Notes under the pieces: generated by a model | What the model saw: only the letters and a program-made list of their open reading frames with translations | Databases searched by the model: none | What the model was told of the DNA's origin: nothing | Part shown: positions 9,659-19,456 of the stretch, piece after piece | Layout of the letters: the number at the start of each line of letters is the position of its first letter | How positions within the stretch are numbered: the stretch's first letter is position 1 | Source of the DNA: Acidobacteriota bacterium | GTDB lineage: Bacteria; Acidobacteriota; Blastocatellia; Pyrinomonadales; Pyrinomonadaceae | Assembly (NCBI GenBank): GCA_019639195.1 | Contig: JAHBSI010000002.1 | Coordinates: forward strand, 372,001 to 436,000 | Direction of reading: 5' to 3' | DNA: 64,000 nt | Made by a program: the position numbers and the translations under genes

Positions 9659-11614
9659 ATGAGCGAACTGAACATTAAATTTGGGGAGAATTCCCGCTCG
9701 ATACCTGCGCCCGCGACGGTGATTGACGCGATCAAGGCATTTGACCGCGACGCTTTAAAGACCGCAGTCGCTGCAAAGGTAAATGGCGAGGAAGTTGACC
9801 TCAATCGCGAGCTTTCGGGTTCCGATGAGGTGATCTCAGTTGAACCGATCACGGTCGATTCCCGTGACGGCCTTGAGGTGATCCGCCATTCGACCGCTCA
9901 TTTGCTTGCTGCTGCTCTCCTCGAATTATTCCCGGGAACCAAGCTTGGTGTTGGCCCGGCTTTGCTTGATGACCCGCGGTACGGCTTTTATTACGACGTT
10001 ATCGCTCCGCGAAATCTGACGACCGATGACCTTCCGGTGATCGAGAAGAAGATGCGGGAAATGGCAAAACGCGACCTGAAGTACCGTCGCGAGGTTGTCG
10101 ATAAGTCCGAGATCCTCAGGATATTTGCAGAACGCGACGAGCCTCTCAAATGTGAGCTCATCGACGAGAAGGCCGATGACACCGCAACGATCTATTACAT
10201 TGACGGTTCGCCGTTCATCGATTTTTGCCTCGGGCCGCACGTTCAGCACACGGGCAAGCTGAAGGCCTTCAAATTGCTTACGCTTGCGGGCGCGTATTGG
10301 CGTGGCGACGCCGAACGCGAGCAGATGCAGCGTATTTACGGGATCGCATTCCCGACGCAGGCCGAATTGGACGCCTGGCTCAAGCAGCGTGAGGAGGCCG
10401 AGAAACGAGACCACCGCAAGCTCGGTCGCGAACTCGATCTTTTCTCGATCGACGACGACTACGGCCAGGGCCTGATCTTATGGCACCCGAAGGGCGGCAT
10501 CGTCCGGAACGAGATGGAGCGACTTCTAAAAGAGGAGCTTGAGCGACGCGGGTATAGCTTTGTTTACACGCCGCACATCGCGAAACGCGACTTGTGGGTC
10601 AAGAGCGGGCACGAAGGCAACTATGCCGATTCGATGTATGCACCGACAAGCATCGAGGACGAGGAATATCGGCTAAAGCCGATGAATTGTCCGTTCCATA
10701 TTGGTATTTATAAGTCGAGCCAGCGGTCCTATCGTGATCTGCCTCAGCGTTATTCCGAGATGGGCACCGTCTATCGGGCCGAACTCTCAGGGACGCTGCA
10801 TGGTCTGATGCGTGTTCGCGGATTCACCGTTGACGACGCTCACCTATTTGTACGGCCGGATCAGGTTCAGGTCGAGGTCGCGGACTGTCTAGATTTTGCG
10901 ATCAAGGTTTTTGAGACGTACGGTTTCGACAAGGTGAAGTTTGAATTGTCGGTTCGCGGTGCAGCCGAAAATAAAGGCTATCTCGGCTCTGATGAAGACT
11001 GGCGGTCTGCCGAAGCTCAGCTCGCGGCGGCACTTGATCAGCGTGGCATCTCTTACGAACGGATCGAGGGTGAAGCTGCATTTTACGGCCCGAAGATCGA
11101 TATCAAGATCGAAGATGCGATCGGCCGTATCTGGCAGTTGGGAACGATCCAGCTTGACTGGAATCTCCCGGAGCGGTTCGAACTCGAGTACACGGGCGAT
11201 GACAATCAGAAGCATCGGCCGATAATGATCCATCGAGCGCTTTTCGGTTCGATCGAGCGATTCTTTGGCGTACTTATCGAGCACTATGCCGGGGCGTTCC
11301 CGCTTTGGCTCGCTCCGGTACAGGTTGCAGTTCTCCCGATCACGGACCGCATTAACGAGTACGCGGCAGAGATCGCAGAAACACTTCGAAAGAAAGGTTT
11401 TCGTGTAGAATTGAATTCCCGCAGCGACAAGATCGGCGCAAAGATCCGCGACGCACAGCTGCAGAAGATCCCTTATATGCTTATCCTCGGGGATAAGGAG
11501 TTTGAAGACAGGAAGGTCGCAGTACGCGACCGCAAACAAGGCGACCTCGGCGCAATTTCGCTCGATGAGTTCATCGCAAAGATCGATGAAGAGCGTGCAA
11601 GCCGCAGTCGTTAG
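9659..11614 (+). CDS. thrS: Threonine--tRNA ligase
   Basis: This class II synthetase of 651 residues charges tRNA-Thr in the cytoplasm. Order of domains: TGS domain (about 1-65), the editing domain with [12 protein letters not shown] HxxxH and a later C..H motif ([11 protein letters not shown]), the catalytic core with motif 2 region KPMNCPFH and [17 protein letters not shown], motif 3 [14 protein letters not shown], and the anticodon-binding domain at the end. I start at the ATG at 9659 because the TGS domain begins there (MSELNIKFG); the upstream extension is unlike any ThrRS. It is followed 22 bp later by infC. Confidence 0.96.
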   Translation: MSELNIKFGENSRSIPAPATVIDAIKAFDRDALKTAVAAKVNGEEVDLNRELSGSDEVISVEPITVDSRDGLEVIRHSTAHLLAAALLELFPGTKLGVGPALLDDPRYGFYYDVIAPRNLTTDDLPVIEKKMREMAKRDLKYRREVVDKSEILRIFAERDEPLKCELIDEKADDTATIYYIDGSPFIDFCLGPHVQHTGKLKAFKLLTLAGAYWRGDAEREQMQRIYGIAFPTQAELDAWLKQREEAEKRDHRKLGRELDLFSIDDDYGQGLILWHPKGGIVRNEMERLLKEELERRGYSFVYTPHIAKRDLWVKSGHEGNYADSMYAPTSIEDEEYRLKPMNCPFHIGIYKSSQRSYRDLPQRYSEMGTVYRAELSGTLHGLMRVRGFTVDDAHLFVRPDQVQVEVADCLDFAIKVFETYGFDKVKFELSVRGAAENKGYLGSDEDWRSAEAQLAAALDQRGISYERIEGEAAFYGPKIDIKIEDAIGRIWQLGTIQLDWNLPERFELEYTGDDNQKHRPIMIHRALFGSIERFFGVLIEHYAGAFPLWLAPVQVAVLPITDRINEYAAEIAETLRKKGFRVELNSRSDKIGAKIRDAQLQKIPYMLILGDKEFEDRKVAVRDRKQGDLGAISLDEFIAKIDEERASRSR

Positions 11615-11636
11615 GCATTAGACGCAGGAGGCATTT

Positions 11637-12326
11637 ATCGCAAGACGATTTGGTGGAAACAGATTCAAGCCGCGGTTTCGTGAGCCGCAGCACCGGACGA
11701 ATGAACGCATACGCGTACCTTCCGTTCGTGTAGTCCTTGATGACGGTGGAACGCTTGGCGTTATGGATACGCGTGATGCGATCCAGGAAGCAAGAAATCG
11801 CGGCCTCGACCTTGTCGAGATCGCGTCCAACGCGAAGCCGCCGGTTTGCAAGATCATAGACTACGGAAAGTTTCTTTATGAGCAGAAGAAAAAGGCTCAT
11901 GAAGCAAAGAAAAAACAGGTTACGGTTCAGGTCAAGGAGATCAAGTTCCGGCCCGGAACCGATGACCACGATTACGAATATCGCCGGGATAATGCCAAGC
12001 GTTGGCTTTCTGAGGGTGACAAAGTTCGAGCCGCTATCGCGTTTCGCGGACGCGAGATGACGCACCGCGAGCTTGGGGCGAAGATACTCGCCCGACTCAC
12101 GACGGAACTCGCAGAATTCGGTGACATTGAGGTCGCACCAAAGATGGAAGGCTATCAGATGTTCACCATTTTGTCGCCGAAGAAGAGCAAGGCCGTGCTA
12201 AGCAAACACACCTCAGTTGCACCCAATAAGGCTGACGGCGAGGAAAAGCCGAAGAAGGCAGCCAAACCTGCAGTGGAGAAAGCGGCAAAGCCAGAAGCTG
12301 ACGACGGCGAGGACGAGATCTTTTAG
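11637..12326 (+). CDS. infC: Translation initiation factor IF-3, ATC start codon
   Basis: IF-3 binds the 30S subunit, prevents early 50S joining and checks the start codon. The conserved N-terminal segment ([22 protein letters not shown]) extends upstream of the first ATG at 11763, and the open frame leads to an ATC at 11637 with AGGAGG 5 bases before it (11626-11631). infC genes are known to start with rare AUU/AUC-type codons, which allow autoregulation by IF-3 itself. The result is 229 residues, including a lysine/alanine/glutamate-rich C-terminal tail of about 40 residues beyond the core. It lies in the order thrS-infC-rpmI-rplT. Confidence 0.92.
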   Translation: MARRFGGNRFKPRFREPQHRTNERIRVPSVRVVLDDGGTLGVMDTRDAIQEARNRGLDLVEIASNAKPPVCKIIDYGKFLYEQKKKAHEAKKKQVTVQVKEIKFRPGTDDHDYEYRRDNAKRWLSEGDKVRAAIAFRGREMTHRELGAKILARLTTELAEFGDIEVAPKMEGYQMFTILSPKKSKAVLSKHTSVAPNKADGEEKPKKAAKPAVEKAAKPEADDGEDEIF

Positions 12327-12352
12327 ATTTTTTTTGTAAGGAGCTAGATTTT

Positions 12353-12556
12353 ATGCCAAAACTTAAAACACATAAAGGCGCAGCAAAGCGTTTTCGCTCA
12401 ACAGCGACGGGCAAATTCAAACGCGGCCACAGCCACGCTCGCCATATTTTGACCAAGAAGACCAACAAGAGGAAGCGCAACCTCGATATCGATGTGCTTG
12501 TTTCCGAAGGCGACCAGAAGCGCGTCGAGAAGATGCTTCCCTACGGAAGAGATTAA
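12353..12556 (+). CDS. rpmI: 50S ribosomal protein L35
   Basis: This 67-residue basic protein has the L35 signature: [13 protein letters not shown] at the N-terminus, then [17 protein letters not shown]. It is a structural protein of the large subunit. AAGGAGCTAG precedes the ATG. It sits in the usual place between infC and rplT. Confidence 0.97.
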   Translation: MPKLKTHKGAAKRFRSTATGKFKRGHSHARHILTKKTNKRKRNLDIDVLVSEGDQKRVEKMLPYGRD

Positions 12557-12564
12557 GAGAACTT

Positions 12565-12637
12565 TGATCTGAGATAGCCGATCCGGCCGTGAGCGAAGTT
12601 AAGTTCCGGCAGCAGATCGCTGAATCGACTCAGATCA
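12565..12637 (+). promoter_or_regulatory. Hairpin-forming rplT leader (possible L20 control site)
   Basis: TGATCTGAG (12565-12573) is exactly complementary to CTCAGATCA (12629-12637). The arms enclose most of the rpmI-rplT spacer, and the second arm ends 9 bases before the AAAGGAG ribosome-binding site of rplT. L20 represses its own operon through RNA structures in this gene order in other bacteria; that this stem does so here is inference. Confidence 0.5.
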
Positions 12638-12655
12638 CGAAGAAAGGAGTGAATT

Positions 12656-13033
12656 ATGCCAAGAGCAAAACGTGGTAATAAGCGTACCGAAAAACGCAAA
12701 AAGATATTAGCTTTAGCCAAGGGCTATCGCGGAACCAAATCGAAACTCTATCGCTCAGCAAAAGAATCTGTCGAGCGTGCCTTGAATTTCGCCTACACGG
12801 GCCGAAAGCTGAAAAAGCGTGATTTTCGCAAGCTTTGGATCGTGCGCATCAATGCGGCGTGCCGGCTGAATGACATCAAGTATTCGCAGTTCATTCACGG
12901 CCTGAACCTTGCTGAGATCGAGCTTGACCGCAAGGTTCTCGCCGATATGGCCGTCAAACAGCCCGCGGCGTTTGCGGCTGTCGTCAGCCAGGCAAAGGAT
13001 GCACTGGGCAAGCAGGCGCAGGCTGCTGCCTAA
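12656..13033 (+). CDS. rplT: 50S ribosomal protein L20
   Basis: This 125-residue protein shows the L20 pattern: [25 protein letters not shown], then [25 protein letters not shown] and [20 protein letters not shown] segments. It binds 23S rRNA early in 50S assembly and is the usual repressor of this operon. The start has AAAGGAGTGAATT upstream. A strong terminator follows. Confidence 0.97.
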   Translation: MPRAKRGNKRTEKRKKILALAKGYRGTKSKLYRSAKESVERALNFAYTGRKLKKRDFRKLWIVRINAACRLNDIKYSQFIHGLNLAEIELDRKVLADMAVKQPAAFAAVVSQAKDALGKQAQAAA

Positions 13034-13078
13034 AGTACATGGAATGACTTGGTGCGGATAAGTGCCAGGAGCCTATAT

Positions 13079-13117
13079 CGCCTCGCTGATAATTATGTTC
13101 AGCGAGGCGGTTCTTTT
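13079..13117 (+). terminator. Rho-independent terminator of the thrS-infC-rpmI-rplT unit
   Basis: CGCCTCGCTGA and TCAGCGAGGCG form a perfect 11-bp stem with a 9-base loop, followed by GTTCTTTT. It lies 45 bases after the rplT stop. On the other strand it could also serve kbl, which ends at 13158, but the T-rich side favours the plus strand. Confidence 0.88.
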
Positions 13118-13157
13118 GGACTCTTGTGGTGGCAGGTCAGCTCCGAGAACGGCCACA

Positions 13158-14357
13158 TCAGGCCGAGACCGTTTTCTCGATCCCTAACTCAGCTTTAGCT
13201 TCAGCAAAGGCCCTTATTGCGAGATCAAGGTCTTCTTTTGAGTGAGCGGCCGAGACCTGCGTTCGGATCCTTGCCTTCCCTTTCGGGACGACCGGGAATG
13301 AGAACGGGATCACATACACGCCTTTTTCGAGCATCTTCTCGGCGACCTTGACCGCCGGCTCGGCCTCGCCGAACATCACGGGGACGATCGGGTGTTCGCC
13401 GGGCAGAACGTCGAGGCCGATGGATGCGATCTTTTCGCGGAAGTAGCGGGTGTTGTCCATCAGTTTGTCGCGCAAAGCGGTCGAGCCGGTAAGCAAATCG
13501 ATCGCGGCGATCGACGCCGCAACGATCGGCGGGGCGACAGAGTTTGAAAACAGATACGGCCGCGAACGCTGACGCAAGAGCTCGATGATCTCCTTTTTAC
13601 CGCTCGTATAGCCGCCGCTTGCACCGCCCAACGCCTTGCCAAGCGTGCCGGTGATGACATCAACACGGTCGATCACGTTATGGTATTCGTGGACGCCGCG
13701 GCCGGTCTTTCCCATAAAACCAACGGCGTGCGAATCGTCCACCATTACGAGTGCGTCGTGTTTCTCTGCAAGGTCGCAGATCTCATCGAGTTTTGCGATG
13801 TAGCCGTCCATCGAGAAAACTCCATCGGTCGCGATCATTCTGAATCGTGCGTTCTTTGCTTCCTCAAGTTTGGCTTCGAGGTCGGCCATATCGCTGTTCT
13901 TGTAGCGATATCGTGCCGCCTTCGACAAACGCACGCCGTCGATGATGCTCGCGTGGTTCAGTTCGTCGGAGATGATCGCGTCTTCCTCGCCCAGCAGCGT
14001 CTCGAAAAGGCCGCCGTTCGCGTCAAAGCAGCTCGTGTAAAGGATCGTGTCCTCCATGCCGAGGAAATCGCTGATCTTCTGCTCAAGCTCTTTATGGATC
14101 GCCTGAGTGCCGCAGATGAACCGCACGCTCGACAGGCCGTAACCCCACTCATCGAGGCTCTTCTTCGCGGCCTCGATCACAACGGGCGAGTCCGACAGGC
14201 CCAGATAGTTGTTCGCGCACATATTCAGGACCTCGCGGCCCGCAACCTCGATCCTCGCGTCCTGCGGGCTGTCTATCACACGCTCCGACTTATAAAGCCC
14301 GGCATCACGAATACCGTTAATTGTGTTCTGTAAATGTTCTTTGAAATTTGAATACAT
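13158..14357 (-). CDS. kbl: Glycine C-acetyltransferase (2-amino-3-ketobutyrate CoA ligase)
   Basis: This 399-residue PLP enzyme of the alpha-oxoamine synthase group cleaves 2-amino-3-ketobutyrate with CoA to glycine and acetyl-CoA, the second step of threonine breakdown after Tdh. Signatures are [10 protein letters not shown], the [14 protein letters not shown] region, [16 protein letters not shown], and the PLP-lysine motif [15 protein letters not shown]. Its natural partner tdh lies on the same strand 2.8 kb upstream, but foreign DNA has come between them. A closely similar 5' end of this gene is duplicated at 15154-15210. Confidence 0.93.
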   Translation of the reverse strand: MYSNFKEHLQNTINGIRDAGLYKSERVIDSPQDARIEVAGREVLNMCANNYLGLSDSPVVIEAAKKSLDEWGYGLSSVRFICGTQAIHKELEQKISDFLGMEDTILYTSCFDANGGLFETLLGEEDAIISDELNHASIIDGVRLSKAARYRYKNSDMADLEAKLEEAKNARFRMIATDGVFSMDGYIAKLDEICDLAEKHDALVMVDDSHAVGFMGKTGRGVHEYHNVIDRVDVITGTLGKALGGASGGYTSGKKEIIELLRQRSRPYLFSNSVAPPIVAASIAAIDLLTGSTALRDKLMDNTRYFREKIASIGLDVLPGEHPIVPVMFGEAEPAVKVAEKMLEKGVYVIPFSFPVVPKGKARIRTQVSAAHSKEDLDLAIRAFAEAKAELGIEKTVSA

Positions 14358-14371
14358 AATCTAAGATTAGT

Positions 14372-14458
14372 GTCTCCGAAGGAGACTGACAATAAAGCGT
14401 AGGGTGAAACCCTACGAACTGGCCATATGATAGATTCCGTCGCCGAAGGTGACGAACA
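14372..14458. repeat. REP-like inverted repeats, left side of the broken transposase
   Basis: Two blocks are seen. The outer one (14372-14418) contains the small palindrome GTCTCCGAAGGAGAC and the hairpin CGTAGGGTGAAACCCTACG. The inner one (about 14438-14457) reads CGTCGCCGAAGGTGACGAAC. Both recur in inverted orientation on the right side (14901-15003). Such palindromic ends around a Y1 transposase fit a REP/RAYT unit. Confidence 0.75.
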
Positions 14459-14459
14459 A

Positions 14460-14898
14460 TCAATCCCAAACGTATCGTTCGTCGTATTCGACCTTGTAAC
14501 GATGCAGTAATCCGCAAAATTCGTCTTTAAATCCCTGCCTTTCGTGATGTTGTTTCTGGTTCTCAATGTATTTGATAACACGCGGCACCTGCGATTCGCC
14601 TATTGAAAACGCACCATAACCTTCTTGCCAATAGAATGCCTTATCGTGTTGCTTCATCCACACCGAACTATCTCGTTTGATACTGCCGACGAGATCGCTG
14701 ATATCGAGCGTTTTACCCATTGAGATGATGGCCGTGGTTGGTAGTGCCATGGCCAATGATAAGTTTCGATTTCTTATTCTCGACAATTCCGTGGATATAA
14801 GCATAGAGTCCTGCCTCGATTTCGGGATGGATCAGATCGATGCGGTTCTTGGTTGAGAAAACGACATGAACCAACATTTTGACCAACGATTGGGGCAT
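14460..14898 (-). pseudogene. REP-associated (IS200-like, Y1) transposase, frameshifted
   Basis: Two overlapping frames make up one transposase of about 146 residues. The first (14898 to 14713) gives the start VKMLVHVVFSTKNRIDLI. The second (ending at 14460) gives ISMGKTLDISDLVGSIKRDSS...WQEGYGAFSIGESQVP and the Y1 tyrosine motif VIKYIENQKQHHERQGF. The HUH motif appears as NHGH in the first frame, and the frame is lost within a few codons after it, where NHVHLLISM would be expected. The shift sits near 14715-14740, so the copy is probably inactive. Confidence 0.85.
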
Positions 14899-14900
14899 AA

Positions 14901-15003
14901 ACTGTTCGTCCCCTTCAGGGACGGGTCGTGTTGTTCTTATGTTTCGTAGGGTTGCGGCCTGCGGCCTTTACCCTACGCTATATTGTCGGTCTCCTTCGGA
15001 GAT
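14901..15003. repeat. REP-like inverted repeats, right side of the broken transposase
   Basis: GTTCGTCCCCTTCAGGGACG near 14903-14922 mirrors the inner left block with about 16 of 20 matches. TTCGTAGGG...CCCTACGCTATATTGTCGGTCTCC (14943-15003, written here in parts) mirrors the outer left block. The right outer block has a longer hairpin loop with an extra palindrome (GCGGCCTGCGGCC). Inverted arrangement around the transposase supports one mobile unit of about 630 bp. Confidence 0.75.
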
Positions 15004-15153
15004 GGTGTGAGGCCGTTACGCCGTTGGCGTCTCCTTTTTCTTCGGTGGTTTTTCGATGTGGGAAGCTCTTGTCCAGGCGGCGGTTTTGCCGGTGTTGGAT
15101 TTGTAAACGTTGCGGACGAAACCTCTGGTATTTAAACACCCAGTTTTATGGAC

Positions 15154-15210
15154 AGCCTCGGCTATTCCATCGATCGTGCTCTGTAGATGTTCATTGAAAT
15201 TTGAATACAT
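15154..15210 (-). pseudogene. Duplicated 5' end of kbl (remnant)
   Basis: The minus strand reads MYSNFNEHLQSTIDGIAEA, matching the start of the intact kbl at 14357 ([19 protein letters not shown]) at 13 of 19 residues. Similarity then stops and the frame continues into unrelated sequence. It is therefore a remnant of a second, diverged kbl copy, not a gene. It lies directly upstream of the REP transposase unit and downstream of the HEPN-like gene. Confidence 0.75.
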
Positions 15211-15236
15211 GGTTGCCGTATTAGTTTCGATAATTC

Positions 15237-15821
15237 TTATAAGCCAATCACACGATTCCAGTCGGAAATATACATGTAGATCCGCTGAAATTCGCTTGGA
15301 AGGAGCATGCGATTGTGAGCAATGAAGTTCCTTGACTTTTCGAGCTCGTCCATTCTTTGTTTAAGCCAATGCTGTGTTGGAACGATGTCTTTGAAGAAGT
15401 CCCACTTAGCAACGATGATCTGAGCTAAATGACCAAAATCAACGAAACCTAATAAGTCGGACTTTTCCCCTTCAAGCCACGAATCTTTCATCGCAGTTTC
15501 GCGCCGAGATTCTGCGTGAGACTTGATTTTTGGCGGTAACTTATCTAACCAATCGCTACCATCATTTTCGATAAGGACGTCTCGAATGAATTCTCTAATC
15601 TCGTTCTCAAAACAGAATAGAACTGAGTAAAGACGAGCCATCTCTAAGGCTTGGTTTCGCCTGGAGATACCAAATGGCGCTAGGGCTTCCTTTAACAAAC
15701 TCTCTTCAGCTTCGGCTGAATCGGCACCTATTTGAATACCAGCTCGCCGAAACTTGTCCGCTTCAGACTCAAGCATGAGACCACGGAATAGGAAGTCCCT
15801 GATATCTTTCTTATTGCTCAA
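15237..15821 (-). CDS. HEPN-like protein (Swt1-type)
   Basis: The 194-residue, mostly helical protein has the end motif KSRNFIAHNRMLL, which fits the R-x(4-6)-H active-site pattern of HEPN ribonucleases of the Swt1-like group. It starts with TTG at 15819-15821, with GGAG 7 bases upstream, and overlaps the preceding gene by 11 bases, so the two are translationally coupled. HEPN proteins often act as RNA-cleaving toxins or defence effectors. With its DUF5343-like partner it looks like an accessory two-gene module inserted between tdh and kbl. The function is inferred. Confidence 0.65.
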   Translation of the reverse strand: MSNKKDIRDFLFRGLMLESEADKFRRAGIQIGADSAEAEESLLKEALAPFGISRRNQALEMARLYSVLFCFENEIREFIRDVLIENDGSDWLDKLPPKIKSHAESRRETAMKDSWLEGEKSDLLGFVDFGHLAQIIVAKWDFFKDIVPTQHWLKQRMDELEKSRNFIAHNRMLLPSEFQRIYMYISDWNRVIGL

Positions 15822-16440
15822 GCAGGTGCTCCTTTAGAGATTTGAATATCGCATTGTAAACCTCCACATCCTTGGTCGGCGGCAAATGTATCTGAATGTT
15901 GTAATGGAGGCTGACACCATTCGGCGGCATTTCAGAACCGCGGCGTGAAGGTTCGGCACCATCGCTTTTTGGGCTCTCCTTCGTTTCCAGCGGTACAGGA
16001 GTTTGCTTCGTCCCGCCCTGATCTGAAATATCGGCGAGGTCAAGCAGCGCGAAAAAAGTCTTCGCCATCAAGCTGGCGGTATTCTCACTAGTATTGTGAA
16101 AACTCTTGAATTTGCCCTCCACGGCCGCTTTGTCGTCCATCGTCGGCTTGGATTTGATCAAAAAGATGTCTCCGTAAGTTTCTCGTAGTGCTTTGCCGAG
16201 TACCTTTTTGGAGCGCGAGTGGTCCCGATAATCGTTATAGCGCTGCGTTGGCTTACCATCGTCGGTCAAGAAACCAAGGGCCTTAAGAAGAGGAATAAAG
16301 GCTCGGTCCTTCGTTGACGTAAAGCCCCAGTCCTTCAGCAGTTGCTGGGTGAATCGATCCGGCGCCTGACCATCCCGTATCTTGTCAAACAAACTTGGTA
16401 ACTTACTAAAGGGCTGAACCCATGCATTTGTAAGGGCCAT
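15811..16440 (-). CDS. DUF5343-like protein, partner of the HEPN gene
   Basis: The protein has 209 residues. The N-terminal 150 residues (LTNAWVQPFSKLPSLFDKIRDGQAPDRFTQ... LLKALGFLTDDGKPTQRYNDYRD) resemble the DUF5343 family, a winged-helix-like domain frequent in defence loci. A proline/serine-rich linker follows, then a short C-terminal strand-rich segment (GVSLHYNIQIHLPPTKDVEVYNAIFKSL). I chose the ATG at 16438-16440 because GGAG sits 8 bases upstream; the upstream ATG would include that site. It is coupled to the HEPN-like gene. Confidence 0.65.
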   Translation of the reverse strand: MALTNAWVQPFSKLPSLFDKIRDGQAPDRFTQQLLKDWGFTSTKDRAFIPLLKALGFLTDDGKPTQRYNDYRDHSRSKKVLGKALRETYGDIFLIKSKPTMDDKAAVEGKFKSFHNTSENTASLMAKTFFALLDLADISDQGGTKQTPVPLETKESPKSDGAEPSRRGSEMPPNGVSLHYNIQIHLPPTKDVEVYNAIFKSLKEHLLEQ

Positions 16441-16690
16441 AAAATTCTCCATCTTGCCTAGTGCCAGGCGAAGTGTTTTCGAGTTGATGGTCTATGAGTT
16501 CGAGCCTGATATGTATCGAAAGCAAACGGACCACACCCAGAACTTCTGATGCCTGCATCGTATAAAACTCCTCGTAACTGATAATACACACTTTTCGCGA
16601 GCGAACTCCTGCAGAACCGGAAGCGATCGCAACCGGGTTCGTGATCGCCGCCGTATAGGAAGCCGCTCGCTACCGCTCGTGGTTCTGACT

Positions 16691-16757
16691 TCACATCTCC
16701 TCGAAATCCAACACGACTTTGCCGCAGTTCCCTTGTTTGATGCGGTAGAAGCCGCCG
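16691..16757 (-). pseudogene. Duplicated 3' end of tdh (remnant)
   Basis: The minus strand reads [20 protein letters not shown] and a stop, matching the true Tdh C-terminus at 17148 ([20 protein letters not shown]). DNA identity over about 65 bases is high but not complete, so this came from a diverged tdh rather than from a recent local copy. The surrounding gap 16441-16802 (about 360 bases) otherwise shows nothing recognisable. Confidence 0.8.
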
Positions 16758-16802
16758 TCAGAAGCGATTTTCGTCTGATTTCATCGATTCCGCAATTCTT
16801 TT

Positions 16803-17141
16803 CTAAACATCAGGCTCAAACTGAGCAAAGAGCGCAGGTACCAGCGAGAAGCCTGCTGCGGAAAGTTTCCGGCGGGTTTCTAACTGTATCTTCATAAATT
16901 CGGTGTCCGACAGTTCAATTTCAGCCACGCCTTCGTAACCTAGTACAGCAATCTCTCTACCGACATATAGGATATACAGCTCGTCGCCGTCGAGGGAGAA
17001 ATTACCGAAGACCGTTTGCAGGCGTCCCTTATTCGCCGCCTTTACCAATGGATGCGTACCGTTCTCCAACTGAGCGATCTCATCGTCGCCAGTGACTTGA
17101 TAACGAACGCCGTAGAACAGATAGGTTGAATCAGCTCCCAT
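16803..17141 (-). CDS. Small hypothetical protein downstream of tdh
   Basis: This 112-residue protein, with no family I recognise, begins MGADSTYLFYGVRYQVTGDDEIAQLENGTHP and contains strands typical of a small alpha/beta fold (LDGDELYILYVGREIAVLG). The ATG lies 6 bases after the tdh stop, suggesting coupled translation with tdh. It sits between intact tdh and the tdh remnant, so it may have arrived with the inserted segment. Confidence 0.55.
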   Translation of the reverse strand: MGADSTYLFYGVRYQVTGDDEIAQLENGTHPLVKAANKGRLQTVFGNFSLDGDELYILYVGREIAVLGYEGVAEIELSDTEFMKIQLETRRKLSAAGFSLVPALFAQFEPDV

Positions 17142-17147
17142 CGTTGA

Positions 17148-18182
17148 TCAAATCTCCTCGAAATCTAGGACGACTTTGCCGCAGTTTCCTTCTTTTATGG
17201 CGTCGAAGCCATGGGCGAAGTCTTTGTAGGAATAGCGGTGCGTGACGACGGGAGAGATGTCGACGCCGGCGTCGAGGAGATTGGACATTTGGTACCAGGT
17301 TTCGTACATCTGGCGGCCGTAGATGCCTTTGATGGTGATCATATTGAAAATGACGGTTTTCCAATCGATGGCAAAAGGCTCGCCCGGGATGCCGAGAACG
17401 GCGATCTTGCCGCCGTGAAACATATTCGCAAGCATATCTTTGAACGCCGCTGGGACGCCGGACATCTCCATCCCGACATCAAACCCTTCTTTCATCCCGA
17501 GCTCTTTCTGCACGTCGGAGATCGATCGCTTGCTGACATCGACGGCCTTTGTGACGTGGCCCATCTTTTCGGCGAGTCCCAGACGAAACGGATTAACGTC
17601 GGTGATAACGATGTTGCGTGCACCGGCGTGTTTTGCGACCGCGGCGGCCATAACGCCGATCGGTCCCGCACCCGTGATGAGCACGTCTTCGCCAAAGACC
17701 TCGAATTCGAGGGCAGTGTGCACGGCGTTGCCGAAAGGGTCGAAGATCGCGGCTACGTCTAGGTCGATGCCCGGCTTGTGTTTCCAGATGTTGGTGTGCG
17801 GCACGGCAATGAATTCGGCAAAGCCGCCATTCGTGTTAACGCCAACACCGCGCGTATTCGCACATAACGCACGCTTGCCCGCCATACAGTTGCGGCAGCG
17901 TCCGCAAACAAGGTGGCCTTCGACGCTGACGACATCGCCGACCGCGAAATCAACGACATTCGAGCCAACATCAACGATCTCGCCTACGAACTCATGCCCG
18001 ATCGTCGTCGGAACTTTGATCGTTTCCTGCGCCCACGCGTCCCAGTTGTAAATATGCAGGTCCGTGCCGCAGATACCGCCGCGTTTGGTGCGGATCATCA
18101 CGTCGTTGATGCCGATGGTCGGCTCGGGCACATCCTCGATCCAAAGACCCGGCTCCGCTTTGCTCTTAACAATTGCTTTCAT
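17148..18182 (-). CDS. tdh: L-threonine 3-dehydrogenase
   Basis: This 344-residue zinc-dependent medium-chain dehydrogenase oxidises threonine to 2-amino-3-ketobutyrate with NAD+. Catalytic zinc ligands are in [14 protein letters not shown] and GHEFVGEIV, structural zinc cysteines in [15 protein letters not shown], and the nucleotide fold begins at [10 protein letters not shown]. The product is the substrate of Kbl, encoded downstream on the same strand after the inserted segment. The ATG at 18180-18182 ([12 protein letters not shown]) fits the family; the longer reading adds an unrelated leader. Confidence 0.95.
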   Translation of the reverse strand: MKAIVKSKAEPGLWIEDVPEPTIGINDVMIRTKRGGICGTDLHIYNWDAWAQETIKVPTTIGHEFVGEIVDVGSNVVDFAVGDVVSVEGHLVCGRCRNCMAGKRALCANTRGVGVNTNGGFAEFIAVPHTNIWKHKPGIDLDVAAIFDPFGNAVHTALEFEVFGEDVLITGAGPIGVMAAAVAKHAGARNIVITDVNPFRLGLAEKMGHVTKAVDVSKRSISDVQKELGMKEGFDVGMEMSGVPAAFKDMLANMFHGGKIAVLGIPGEPFAIDWKTVIFNMITIKGIYGRQMYETWYQMSNLLDAGVDISPVVTHRYSYKDFAHGFDAIKEGNCGKVVLDFEEI

Positions 18183-18331
18183 ATTGGCTATTGAAAATTC
18201 GATGATAGCAGACATTTTTCTCACGAACGAAGCCTCCCGTTTTTTCGGGCTTTTGGTGTGAAATGCTGATTATTGCTAATATATTCTGTTTTCAGCGTCT
18301 TTAGCTTCCCTGACCCTGAACCGACAACCGT

Positions 18332-19456
18332 ATGACAGAGGAAAGAGCGACTGTCGAGGCCGCAAAAGCGGCGTTCGATAGTGAATTCGAGAAATTTGAC
18401 GAAGTTGCCGTTAACGGCGATGATGCCGCAGCTTTGCTGAGCGAGGTCGGAGCCCTGCGCATTCGGCACACCGGCAAGAAAAGCTCGCTGGCCGAAGCCA
18501 AAAAGCTGATCGGCAAGGTCTCGCCCGAACACCGCGGAGAATTCGGCCAATTCGTCCAGTCAGTCGAAAGGGAGATCATCGAGCGGCTCGATGCTGCGGA
18601 AAGCCGTCTGAAGGCCGCAGTTTCCGCGGCTCGGACCGAAGCGGAAAGGCTTGATGTGACGCTTCCGGGGCGACGCGTGCGACGCGGTAATCTGCACCCG
18701 ATCACGATCGTCCGTCAGCGAATTGAGGAAATATTCGTCTCGATGGGCTATTCGATCGAGGACGACCGCGAGATCGAGACCGATTATTACAATTTCGACG
18801 CCCTGAACATACCGGAAGGCCATCCCGCGCGTGAATCGCAGGACACTTTTTATACGACCGACGGATTCGCACTGCGTTCCCAGACATCGACGGTCCAGAT
18901 ACGCGCAATGGAACGCCGCGGCGTTCCGCTCCGAATTATCGCTCCGGGCAAGGTTTTCCGACGCGATACGCCCGACATGACGCACGTGCCAATGTTCCAC
19001 CAGATCGAAGGGCTTTGCGTCGATGAGGGCATCACGATGGCCCATTTGAAAGGAACGGTGACCGAATGGCTCAAACGGCTCTTTGGCGCGGACACAGTTA
19101 CGCGCTTCCGTCCGTCGTACTTCCCGTTCACGGAGCCGTCCGCAGAGTTCGATTTTTCGTGCTTCAAATGTCACGGCACTGGCAAGATAAACGGTGAGCA
19201 GTCAGCATCGCCCGCGGCGCCGGACGCACAGCTCCCCGAACGCTGTCGGCCGTGCAAAGGTTCGGGCTGGATCGAGCTTGGCGGCTGCGGAATGGTGCAT
19301 CCGAATGTCCTGAGAGCGGTTGGCGTTGATCCAACCGTCTTTTCCGGCTTCGCGTTCGGCTTCGGCCTTGAACGTATGGCCGCGTTGATGTACTCCATCG
19401 ACGACATCCGCCACCTTTTCGAAAACGATCTGAGATTCCTGGAGCAGTTCAGATAG
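18332..19456 (+). CDS. pheS: Phenylalanine--tRNA ligase alpha subunit
   Basis: The 374-residue catalytic subunit of the alpha2beta2 enzyme has an N-terminal coiled coil (about 1-90), then class II motif 2 ([12 protein letters not shown]) and motif 3 ([15 protein letters not shown]). Between [10 protein letters not shown] and LGGCGMVHP there is a Cys-rich insert with CFKCHGTG and CRPCKGSG, which looks like a zinc-binding knuckle; similar inserts occur in PheS of several phyla. Its stop codon is directly followed by the pheT ATG. Confidence 0.96.
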   Translation: MTEERATVEAAKAAFDSEFEKFDEVAVNGDDAAALLSEVGALRIRHTGKKSSLAEAKKLIGKVSPEHRGEFGQFVQSVEREIIERLDAAESRLKAAVSAARTEAERLDVTLPGRRVRRGNLHPITIVRQRIEEIFVSMGYSIEDDREIETDYYNFDALNIPEGHPARESQDTFYTTDGFALRSQTSTVQIRAMERRGVPLRIIAPGKVFRRDTPDMTHVPMFHQIEGLCVDEGITMAHLKGTVTEWLKRLFGADTVTRFRPSYFPFTEPSAEFDFSCFKCHGTGKINGEQSASPAAPDAQLPERCRPCKGSGWIELGGCGMVHPNVLRAVGVDPTVFSGFAFGFGLERMAALMYSIDDIRHLFENDLRFLEQFR

